Source: Candidatus Zixiibacteriota bacterium (lineage in GTDB: Bacteria > Zixibacteria > MSB-5A5 > GN15 > FEB-12). From it: 32,757 nt of DNA. Of the stretch, positions 25,400 to 32,757 are shown one piece after another. A model generated the notes under the pieces. That model had not been told where the DNA came from. It searched no databases and saw only the letters and a program-made list of their open reading frames with translations. How positions within the stretch are numbered: the stretch's first letter is position 1; the number at the start of each line of letters is the position of its first letter. The stretch spans positions 1 to 32,757 of the forward strand of contig JAFGNW010000172.1 in the NCBI GenBank assembly GCA_016926795.1, read 5' to 3'. A program made the position numbers and the translations under genes.

Positions 25400-26245
25400 A
25401 TGTTAAATCCTGAACTGATACGTATCGGCACCTCGTCGTTTTCTGAAACGGACTGGGTGGGTCCTTTCTATCCCCCCGGTGCCCGACCGGGCGATTTCCT
25501 GCCCCTGTATGCCCGGAAGTTCAGTACCGTCGAAATCGACGCCACCTATTACGCTATTCCCTCGAAAAGCACAGTTGACAGCTGGGTTCGCAAAACGCTC
25601 GATAATTTTCTGATTGCAGCCAAATTCCCCCGTTCCATAGTCCATGGCGGCGAAGGTCCCCGACCCGACCCGGAAATCGTGCTCGTGCCCGAAGCCACTT
25701 ACGCTCAGCGGGATATTTTCCTCGATATCATCAGTCGCCTGGGCAGCCGCCTGGGTCCGCTGCTGATACAATTTCCCTATTTTTCAAGAACTGCTTTTAA
25801 AACCGCGACGGAATTTTTTGCCAGACTCGATAAATTTCTAAGCGACCTACCTGAAGATTTCCGTTATGCCGTGGAAATCCGCAACCGCAACTGGCTGACC
25901 GAAGAATATGTCGCATTGTTAAAAAAGCACAAAGTCGCCCTGACCCTGGTGGACCAGGCCTGGATGCCTCACGGTGATGAAATCGAGCCGCGGTTCGACC
26001 CGGTCACGACCGATTTTGTCTATATTCGTCTGCTGGGGGACCGCAAGGAAATTGAGGCTATCACACAAAGCTGGGATAAGGAGGTCATCGACCGGCAGGA
26101 CCGCCTGGAACGCTGGGCCAGACTGGCTCTCAGGATTCAGGAGCGGCGTATCAAATCCTTGATATATGTCAACAATCACTTTGCCGGGCACGCCCCGACA
26201 ACCGCCCGTCGTCTCGAAAAAATGATTATCGAGATGAATTTATAG
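25400..26245 (+). CDS. DUF72 (YecE-like) family protein
   Basis: This encodes 281 residues from the ATG at 25400; a TTG one codon earlier is possible. The protein follows the DUF72 TIM-barrel-like family closely: IGTSSFSETDWVGPFYPPG at the start, FSTVEIDATYYAIPS, NFLIAAKFPRSIVHGG, LGPLLIQFPYFSR, YAVEIRNRNWL, and TDFVYIRLLGDRK near 210. Length is as usual for the family. The biochemical role of DUF72 is not established. It is probably cytoplasmic, as there is no signal peptide. It stands alone and converges with the C25 protease gene 53 bases downstream; I see no clear terminator in that gap. Confidence 0.93.
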   Translation: MLNPELIRIGTSSFSETDWVGPFYPPGARPGDFLPLYARKFSTVEIDATYYAIPSKSTVDSWVRKTLDNFLIAAKFPRSIVHGGEGPRPDPEIVLVPEATYAQRDIFLDIISRLGSRLGPLLIQFPYFSRTAFKTATEFFARLDKFLSDLPEDFRYAVEIRNRNWLTEEYVALLKKHKVALTLVDQAWMPHGDEIEPRFDPVTTDFVYIRLLGDRKEIEAITQSWDKEVIDRQDRLERWARLALRIQERRIKSLIYVNNHFAGHAPTTARRLEKMIIEMNL

Positions 26246-26298
26246 CAACGTATGTCATTGTCTATAAGTATAATGCGGCGCATATCTAAACTTGTGCA

Positions 26299-29031
26299 CT
26301 AATGACAGGCGGCGAGAGGATTATGCTCGAGATACAAATAATCTATAAGGGCGGTTATATCGGAGATGTCCGGGTCCCCCCCGCTGTCGTTGCAATCGGC
26401 TTCGGCCGGACAGCAGAAAGGAGCTCCGTGCAAATAAAGGGCGTCGATTAACCGGGTGATATCGGATATATCGGGATTTTCGAGTTCGGAACAGTTGGTA
26501 TTACCCCGCAAACCGATACAGCAACAGGCATCCCCGGTACCGTCCCCGTTGCTGTCCTCCTGGCCGGGATTATAGGCCGAAGTACAGTTATCACAACTGT
26601 CGGGAATACCGTCTTCATCATTGTCGACAGAGTCATCATAACCGGGACAGCGGTCACAGGCATCCCCGACCCCGTCGTCATCGGTATCGACCTGCAGCGA
26701 ATTAGCACTCTCCGGGCAATTATCACAATCATCCCCGACCCCGTCATCATCCCCGTCAGCCTGGTCGGGATTTGAGATTAAAAGACAGTTGTCACAACTG
26801 TCACCAATCCCATCTCCCTCGCTGTCTTCCTGAGCAGGATTGGCCCAAAACGGGCAGTTGTCGCAACTGTCGCCGAAGGTATCGATATCGCTGTCGGCCT
26901 GGCCGGGATTGTATACAAAGGGGCAATTGTCATTTTCGTCGCGTACTCCGTCGGAATCGGTGTCGATAACCAGGACTATTTCGATTGCTCCCTGATACGG
27001 GACAAAATTATGTTTGGTGACCGTAACGAGCATTTCCCCCTCATCGGCCAGCGCCAGGTTGACAACGGCGTCACCGTTGAAATCTGTCACCGCCCGCTCA
27101 TACACCTCGTTGTCTTTCCAAAGGCAAACAAAGGCACCGCTGACCTTTTCTACGGTGTTTTTTTCGACATGAACGGTCACCCACTCGGCCGCGGTTTCCA
27201 GTTGCGAGGGATGGGTAATGTCGAACAGCTCGGGAGCGGCGGTCCAGACGGGCATGGCCGGGTCACCCAAAAGGTTAAGGGTCCATTGCGAATACATCCA
27301 CATCGTATCATAGGATGGATTGTTGTTTTTGCTCCAGGCCAGAGCTTCGCCCAAGCGGTATTTATTCTCGACGAACAGCGCCCGCCACCATTCCCGGTCG
27401 AGCTCGGCTGACAGGGTGTAGGGTTCGCCGGTGTAAAACCAGCCGTTGCGGGTGTTACCGATAAAGGCCACGCCGGCCCGGTTATCGGATTCGATAACTA
27501 TATTTTCCCCGATACAGTCGTTATAATCCATCCGGTTGGCGTCACACCCCAGAGAATACATGACGAAGCACCGGTCGGTGTTGGTCAGCAGGGCGACATC
27601 GGTTGACGTCAAATCCTCACCGTGGTTGATATGACCGACCCCCAGCGAAAGATAATCACTGTGGTCGTAATGATTGACCAGATTCTGACCGGCGTTGAGA
27701 GCCGCCAGCAGGTCGGATTTGTGCAGTCCGGGCTCGCTGTCGTAAATTTTGACCGTCGGGCACCGGGCCGGGATAATTTCCCTCGCCAGCGAATCCTTCA
27801 TTTCTTCCCCGGCGGTAAGCGTATAGTAAGGCGGTTGCTCCGCCAGGGTGAGGTCCATTCCGACCAGGGTTACATTTTCGGGGTAACCGGACAGCGGTGG
27901 CGCGGTCTCGTATTGAAGCACCTTGTCGACAAAACGCGTAACCTGGGCGGAGTCCTCGGCCGTTACCCGCCCCACAAATACCTCCTGTACCCAGTCGTCA
28001 TCGAAATCGCCGTAATAAGCGTCGCTGGGAACGGCGTTGATGTTATAGACCCTGACCTCAAAGGGGATAATATCGTTCTCTCCCCCCAGGAGAAAATAGA
28101 GTGTGCCCCAGTCATTACGGGCGTCGATAATGAAGTTTCTGATTTTTTCCTGGTTGTCCGTCCCGGTATAAAGGCTGTAAATATAGTTGGTCGTAACCAC
28201 CGTATCGCGGAGACCTTTGCGGTTATGCCAGAAAATGAGCGGTTCGTAAAAAATCGCCAGGGCGCTGTCGGTTATTATGACGTGCTCAAATAAACCGTCG
28301 GGAAGGTCGGCGGTGGATTTGGTCGGAGCAAATCGGGCAACCGGATGAACCAGCTCGGGATTGACCACCAGCCCGGCTAAGAGATTTTGGATTTCGTCCC
28401 GGTTTTTCACGGATATTTTTTCCGGGAGATAGTCACCGCACTCATAGCCGTCCTCACCCTCTATAATAAACTTAAGGTTACGATTAATCGTTAACTTACC
28501 GGATAGGGGTTGATATTGAAAAGGAAAGATATGAATTACCGCCATACCCTGCCCGGCCAGGTCGTTTTGGGCGATAAGCTCAACCGCCTGCTCGGGGTAG
28601 GTTAAGTTCGATAAATAGATATCGGGAAGCGGTTCGATAAAATCGAACTCCTCGCTATCAAGGCCTATTTTTCGGGGATATTGCGAGGGCAATATTTTGA
28701 ATTCTCCGGGTTTGGTTGCGGTCTCGATTTCGACCAGACGAACGCGAAGCGCTCTCATCCCCTCCGGCAGGGCAACTCTGATTTCCTTAACCGGCATGAA
28801 AGGTCGGCCGGGGAGATTCAAAAAAGTGCCTCCCTTTAACGATACTACGTCATAACCGCCGTTTTTTTTGAAAAGGAAATCTTCATCGGAAAATTTGTAT
28901 TCCTGATAGACTTCGAAAGCAGAGGCACCTTCTTCAGCCCTCACCGGCAGAAAAAAACCGGAAGCAGCCAGCACCCAGAGGAAAAACAGCTTCACACAAG
29001 CGGTTGTATTTATAAAGCGCGTCCTTTTCAT
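26299..29031 (-). CDS. Secreted C25 (gingipain-type) cysteine protease with TSP3 rod and dockerin-like tail
   Basis: This encodes 910 residues. A signal peptide (about 1-32, ending VRA-EE) is followed by a gingipain-type propeptide region (about 35-225) and a peptidase C25 domain (about 245-595). Visible motifs are PSDAYYGDFDDDWVQEVFVG (335-354), NHYDHSD with candidate catalytic His454 or His457, and MYSLGCDANRMD with Cys496, the likely nucleophile. An Ig-like domain spans about 600-688. Residues 690-836 hold about six thrombospondin type 3 Ca repeats (e.g. DNCPESANSLQVDTDDDGVG), forming a stiff rod before the shared tail at 837-910, which ends ACH. The gene lies 32 bases behind the 1204-aa SBBP gene, so both are probably co-transcribed. 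Both catalytic residues look intact, so activity is plausible. Confidence 0.9.
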   Translation of the reverse strand: MKRTRFINTTACVKLFFLWVLAASGFFLPVRAEEGASAFEVYQEYKFSDEDFLFKKNGGYDVVSLKGGTFLNLPGRPFMPVKEIRVALPEGMRALRVRLVEIETATKPGEFKILPSQYPRKIGLDSEEFDFIEPLPDIYLSNLTYPEQAVELIAQNDLAGQGMAVIHIFPFQYQPLSGKLTINRNLKFIIEGEDGYECGDYLPEKISVKNRDEIQNLLAGLVVNPELVHPVARFAPTKSTADLPDGLFEHVIITDSALAIFYEPLIFWHNRKGLRDTVVTTNYIYSLYTGTDNQEKIRNFIIDARNDWGTLYFLLGGENDIIPFEVRVYNINAVPSDAYYGDFDDDWVQEVFVGRVTAEDSAQVTRFVDKVLQYETAPPLSGYPENVTLVGMDLTLAEQPPYYTLTAGEEMKDSLAREIIPARCPTVKIYDSEPGLHKSDLLAALNAGQNLVNHYDHSDYLSLGVGHINHGEDLTSTDVALLTNTDRCFVMYSLGCDANRMDYNDCIGENIVIESDNRAGVAFIGNTRNGWFYTGEPYTLSAELDREWWRALFVENKYRLGEALAWSKNNNPSYDTMWMYSQWTLNLLGDPAMPVWTAAPELFDITHPSQLETAAEWVTVHVEKNTVEKVSGAFVCLWKDNEVYERAVTDFNGDAVVNLALADEGEMLVTVTKHNFVPYQGAIEIVLVIDTDSDGVRDENDNCPFVYNPGQADSDIDTFGDSCDNCPFWANPAQEDSEGDGIGDSCDNCLLISNPDQADGDDDGVGDDCDNCPESANSLQVDTDDDGVGDACDRCPGYDDSVDNDEDGIPDSCDNCTSAYNPGQEDSNGDGTGDACCCIGLRGNTNCSELENPDISDITRLIDALYLHGAPFCCPAEADCNDSGGDPDISDITALIDYLYLEHNPLAACH

Positions 29032-29063
29032 TTTATCCGGTGTTCCTCATTCCCGCTGCTACC

Positions 29064-32000
29064 CTACGGGCAAACCTCCAACGGAGCGTGTGAAATATAT
29101 AAGAAATTGATCAGGGCGGTAATATCGGAGATATCCGGTTCTCCCCCGCTGGCGTTGCCGTCCGCCTCGGGCGGACAGCACAGCGGCGCATGGCTGAGAT
29201 AGAGATAATCTATCAAACGGGTGATGTCGGAAATATCCGGCTGTTGTTGCTCCGAACAATTGACGTTACCCCTGTCCCCGATACAGCAACAGGCGTCGCC
29301 CACCCCGTCGCCGTTGGCGTCCTCCTGACCGGGATTGGGGTCGTCGACACAATTGTCTATATCATCGTAAATTCCGTCACCGTCGCTGTCGCTCAAATTC
29401 TTACACCCGGGCTCCAACGCCCCGATTAAAACCCCGCATTCGTTGAGAGGAAAAGCGGCGGCACAGGGAGACAGTGAGTCGATACTGTAATCAAGACCGG
29501 CCGTATCGCAGAAGAACGGGTCGACAGCGGTAATAAAATCGCCGTTATATTCGGTGGTGTCCGTATTCTCGTAGAAATTACTGCAGCTCAGGTTTAAATC
29601 GGCCGATGAGATGAGCGGTCCGTCGCCCCGATTAAAGGCGAAAATACTGTTTCTAACGATCAACTCCGTACCGACACAATACAACAGCGATTTGTCGTTG
29701 TTGTCGTTAATATGGCTGAGCGTAGCGTTTTCGATAATCATCGAGGAGAACAGGGAGGATACGGCACCACCCTTGTTGTTGGATTCATTCCCGTAAAAGA
29801 AACAGTTTTTCAGCAGGACCTTTTCCGGAGCGATGATACTGAACACACCCGCGCCGTCCTGGGCGGAATTATTTTTGAAAACACAATTATAAATAGAAAG
29901 GGCGGTTTTAACGAGGCACAAACTGCCGCCGTAGAGAGCCTGATTGTTATCAAAGACACAGTTTCTGATTATGGGTGAAGAAGCGGAATCGCACAGCATC
30001 CCTCCACCATGGCTGGCACCGTATATCGTCAAGCCGTAACCGTTGCGGATAGTGAAACCGTCCACCACAGCCGTGGTATCCTCACCGCGGTGAAAAGAAA
30101 GCCCCCGATGGGGTTCTGAGGGAGTACCCTCGCAGTCGATTACGGTGACCTCCGGACCGTCCTCAGCCAGCAGTATAATATTGCGACCGTCGAAATCCAA
30201 ATCCCGGTTACCCTCACCGGCATAAATCCCGGCGGCCACCAGTACGGTGTCGCTGTGCGACGAGGAATCGATAGCCGCCTGAATCGTGGGTGCATCACCC
30301 AAACCGTCGGCAGTGACATACCACCGGCGGGGAAAATCGCAGGCATCCCCCCGGTGATTGCCGTTGGCGTCCTCCTGGCCGGGATTCCAGGTCTCCGGGC
30401 AGTTATCGCAGATATCGCCAACCCCGTCACCGTCGGTATCTTCCTGATCGGGATTGAAAATAGACGGGCAGTTGTCATCCGGACAGACATTTCCCGGATT
30501 ACCGGGGTCACCAAAACCGTCACCGTCAGATTCGACACAGACCGCATCCGTGATTTTTACCGCAAAGGCATCCTCTCCGATTTGTGTCGGTTTGAAAGGG
30601 TCTATCACCGGCAGGTTCGAAGAAGCGGTGGTTCCGGTTATATAAGCGTCACCGCTGTTATCGACCGCGACCGCCCGGCCCGTTTCAGAACCGCTTCCCC
30701 CGTAAAAGGTGCTGTACACCAAACTGCTTCCCGCGATATCGAGCTTGGTTATGAAAGCATCCGGTCCGCCGCCGGGCAATTGAAACGGGTCAATCACCGG
30801 AAAATCGGAGGAACCGGTTTGCCCGGTTATATAGACAAAGCCCCCGTCATCGAGAACTAGGTCAAAAGCAGCATCATCGCCGCTGCCGCCCAGAAAAGAA
30901 CTGAAAACAAACTGGGAACCGGTTGGATTGAACCGCGTAACGAAAGCATCGTATCCCCCCGCCAGGGTTGTTTGAAAGGCACCAACATTACGGAAACCCG
31001 GCGAGTTGGTTTTTCCGCTCACACATACATATCCAGCCGTATCGACAGCTATGGCGTAACCGAAGTCCGAGTTGTCATTCCCCAGGAAGGTGCTGTACAA
31101 TAAACTGTCTCCAGAAATGGTAAACCGGGAAACAAAAACATCATACTCACCGGCATTTTTATTCTGAATCGGGTTACTGATAGGAAAAACAAACGATTCG
31201 GTATAGCCGGTTACACAGGCCCGATACTGGTCATCGACAGCGATATCGCAGGCAATATCGGTTTCCTCGCCACCGAGGTACGTGCTGAAGACAAGCGACC
31301 CGCCCAGGGTATCCAGTTTGGTCACGAAGGCGTCGGTTTTGGCCTGGTCGGTCTGATAGGCGTCGACCAGGGGAAAATCGTTGGAAACCGTCTCCCCGGC
31401 CAGGTAGACAAAATCCGAATCATCGACAGCAATTCCCAAAGCCTGGTCAAAACCGCTGCCGCCCAGATAAGTGCTGAATATCAGGGCGTCACCAGCACCG
31501 GTCAGTTTGGTCACGAACACATCGACCCCGTCAAAAACAGCCTGGTACGGATTGTACAAAGGGAAATCCGCCGAATGGGTTCGACCGGTCAGATAAATGT
31601 TTTCGGACGCGTCCAGAGCGATATCGAAAGCCCAGTCATCAGCTTCGCCGCCCAGGTAGGTGCTGAAAAGCAGTTCGTCGCCGGTCGCTGACAATTTCGT
31701 CAGGAAAATATCATACTCGGCCAGGTTGGTATCCTGGAACGGGGCTTCAAGGGGAAAATCAAGCGAATAAGTCGAGCCGGTTACATAACAGGCACCGGCG
31801 GCGTCCACCGCCATTCCGTAACCTTCCTCCGGGTCGCTTCCCCCCAGATAAGTACCGAAACTTATTACGGGATCGATAATCACCGGCAAGTCCGGATCAT
31901 AATTTTCACTCAATTCAAAACCAAAACTGTTATCTGAAATTAAAGAATAACGACTTTTCAGGGATACTTTTTCACCCCGCACAATCTGGTAAACCACCGG

Positions 32001-32678
32001 TTGCCGCTCGATATTTTCACCCCATTCGGTCCGGACCACGAGTTCTCCGGTCCCGTTAATGTCAAGTTTAACAGCGCCGTCATACTGGATTTGAATCCGG
32101 GACGGGTCGGTTCCGGGAGCGACTATAAAATCGTACTCGAGTTGATTGCGATTTCCGTAATATTGCAAATCCACCCCGGGATAAATTTCCCGGTAAACCA
32201 CCGTTTTGAAATTGGGTACATCTGTGATCCACTCAGAAGGATTGTGGCCCCGAATATAATGGCACTTGTAAGCGGTCTCGTTTTCGGCTTTAACCATCGG
32301 ACCGGAATTGGCATCCAGTAAACTTGTTTTAAGCGACAGGGTCATCACCTTGCGGCTCCTTGCGGAAGGAAAATCAGCCGGTCCGGAGAACTTATCCCTT
32401 TCGATAAGGTTGTCACCCGTTAAAAGACGGGCGTGCTGATAATAAACACCGGATTGAGTAAACCAGATATTCACCCCCGGCAAAGCGGCCCGGTACAGAA
32501 CATTTTGATCCCATTGGCCTCTGTTTTCAGTGAAATAAACCGGGTGAGTGTTTTTTATAAAAGAGTTGCGAGCAACCGGATTGGGGGATGACAAGCCGCC
32601 CACCGCTAACGACAGAGCTGTATCGAACAGCACAATTACTGATGACAGTATAAATCCTTTTATTACTTTCTTCATCAT
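29064..32678 (-). CDS. Giant secreted SBBP propeller / beta-helix protein with dockerin-like tail
   Basis: This encodes 1204 residues. A signal peptide (about 1-26) precedes a domain at about 45-270 (VYFTENRGQWDQNVLYRAAL), which from memory is the DUF7948 partner of SBBP proteins. Seven SBBP beta-propeller repeats follow at 271-711, each with FSTYLGG and a SADFPL-like element. A TSP3 segment (about 717-780, DTDGDGVGDICDNC) is followed by a right-handed beta-helix (about 786-1090, e.g. GDAPTIQAAIDSSS and SPIIRNCVFDNNQALYGGSL). A last TSP3 unit (about 1096-1130) leads to the shared tail at 1131-1204, ending VCP. The ATG has AAGG about eight bases upstream. It is the first gene of a two-gene operon with the C25 protease. 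It should be exported; adhesion is a plausible role, not shown. Confidence 0.9.
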   Translation of the reverse strand: MMKKVIKGFILSSVIVLFDTALSLAVGGLSSPNPVARNSFIKNTHPVYFTENRGQWDQNVLYRAALPGVNIWFTQSGVYYQHARLLTGDNLIERDKFSGPADFPSARSRKVMTLSLKTSLLDANSGPMVKAENETAYKCHYIRGHNPSEWITDVPNFKTVVYREIYPGVDLQYYGNRNQLEYDFIVAPGTDPSRIQIQYDGAVKLDINGTGELVVRTEWGENIERQPVVYQIVRGEKVSLKSRYSLISDNSFGFELSENYDPDLPVIIDPVISFGTYLGGSDPEEGYGMAVDAAGACYVTGSTYSLDFPLEAPFQDTNLAEYDIFLTKLSATGDELLFSTYLGGEADDWAFDIALDASENIYLTGRTHSADFPLYNPYQAVFDGVDVFVTKLTGAGDALIFSTYLGGSGFDQALGIAVDDSDFVYLAGETVSNDFPLVDAYQTDQAKTDAFVTKLDTLGGSLVFSTYLGGEETDIACDIAVDDQYRACVTGYTESFVFPISNPIQNKNAGEYDVFVSRFTISGDSLLYSTFLGNDNSDFGYAIAVDTAGYVCVSGKTNSPGFRNVGAFQTTLAGGYDAFVTRFNPTGSQFVFSSFLGGSGDDAAFDLVLDDGGFVYITGQTGSSDFPVIDPFQLPGGGPDAFITKLDIAGSSLVYSTFYGGSGSETGRAVAVDNSGDAYITGTTASSNLPVIDPFKPTQIGEDAFAVKITDAVCVESDGDGFGDPGNPGNVCPDDNCPSIFNPDQEDTDGDGVGDICDNCPETWNPGQEDANGNHRGDACDFPRRWYVTADGLGDAPTIQAAIDSSSHSDTVLVAAGIYAGEGNRDLDFDGRNIILLAEDGPEVTVIDCEGTPSEPHRGLSFHRGEDTTAVVDGFTIRNGYGLTIYGASHGGGMLCDSASSPIIRNCVFDNNQALYGGSLCLVKTALSIYNCVFKNNSAQDGAGVFSIIAPEKVLLKNCFFYGNESNNKGGAVSSLFSSMIIENATLSHINDNNDKSLLYCVGTELIVRNSIFAFNRGDGPLISSADLNLSCSNFYENTDTTEYNGDFITAVDPFFCDTAGLDYSIDSLSPCAAAFPLNECGVLIGALEPGCKNLSDSDGDGIYDDIDNCVDDPNPGQEDANGDGVGDACCCIGDRGNVNCSEQQQPDISDITRLIDYLYLSHAPLCCPPEADGNASGGEPDISDITALINFLYISHAPLEVCP

Positions 32679-32757
32679 TATTACACCTTTTCACCGTCAA
32701 TGTATAAACATATTACTTAAGTTAAATTCCCGACATAGATAAAATTGAAACCGTAAT

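Noticed and set aside
26246-26298. Hairpin ATGCG-G-CGCAT between the convergent DUF72 and C25 genes as a terminator
   Set aside because: A one-base loop cannot form and there is no T-run on either side.
27622-28293. 223-residue open frame on the plus strand inside the C25 protease gene
   Set aside because: It lies antisense to a clearly coding gene with full family motifs, has no ribosome site and shows no recognisable domain.
30255-30860. 201-residue plus-strand frame opposite the SBBP protein
   Set aside because: It is antisense to repeated SBBP/TSP3 coding sequence; the open frame follows from the repeat codon pattern.
30550-31860. Regularly spaced similar DNA segments that might suggest a repeat array or CRISPR
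   Set aside because: The spacing and sequence correspond to seven in-frame SBBP protein repeats; the repeats are divergent and no spacer structure exists.
13795-32678. Cellulosome interpretation of the dockerin-like tails
   Set aside because: No cohesin, scaffoldin or glycoside hydrolase is encoded here, and the tail has Cys pairs and a degenerate first loop unlike cellulosomal dockerins.

Overview
The window is 32.8 kb of compact bacterial DNA of moderate GC content. It has canonical sigma-70-type promoters, clear Shine-Dalgarno sites and intrinsic terminators. Lipoprotein signal peptides, an OmpA-type lipoprotein and a class A penicillin-binding protein indicate a diderm (Gram-negative) cell. 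Six ORFs end in the same two-repeat, cysteine-flanked dockerin-like tail built on the motif PDISDITRLIDYLY. Thrombospondin-type-3 Ca-binding rods, FG-GAP and SBBP propellers and a C25 (gingipain-type) protease are also present. From memory this combination is typical of candidate phylum Zixibacteria or a related FCB-group lineage. That assignment is inference; no marker gene suitable for placement was compared.

Layout. (1) 1-2684, minus strand: four overlapping genes for small membrane proteins of unknown function, the last cut by the window edge; the first resembles DUF6754. (2) 2795-5717, plus: a carbohydrate-type ABC importer (binding protein and two permeases) with no ATPase gene. (3) 5832-6431, plus: an OmpA-domain lipoprotein with its own promoter and terminator. 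(4) 11168-6515, minus: tyrS, then a TPR lipoprotein and an Ig-like (Big_5) lipoprotein, probably co-transcribed, all three with TTG starts. (5) 11357-13522, plus: penicillin-binding protein 1A, followed by tRNA-Leu(CAA) with a perfect-consensus promoter. (6) 19458-13795, minus: three separately terminated secreted proteins (DUF7901-like, NHL-type propeller, and FG-GAP propeller fused to a DJ-1/PfpI-like domain), all ending in the shared tail. (7) 20530-19517, minus: an ArsP/SO_0444-like permease. (8) 20802-23638, plus: an ECF sigma factor overlapping a membrane protein that joins an anti-sigma zinc finger to a FlgO/TolB-like and TPR region. (9) 23850-25084: a small putative lipoprotein and a frameshifted, collapsed remnant of a tail-bearing secreted protein. 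(10) 25400-26245, plus: a DUF72 (YecE-like) protein. (11) 32678-26299, minus: two giant secreted proteins in one apparent operon, a 1204-aa SBBP/beta-helix protein and a 910-aa C25 protease.

The unifying theme is the exoprotein set. Five intact proteins with unrelated N-terminal modules each end in a gap-free 74-residue tail. The sixth, broken copy has a 40-residue tail missing exactly one 34-residue repeat. No cohesin is encoded here, so the tail's partner or sorting machinery lies elsewhere and is the main open question. The housekeeping genes (tyrS, PBP1A, tRNA) are ordinary.
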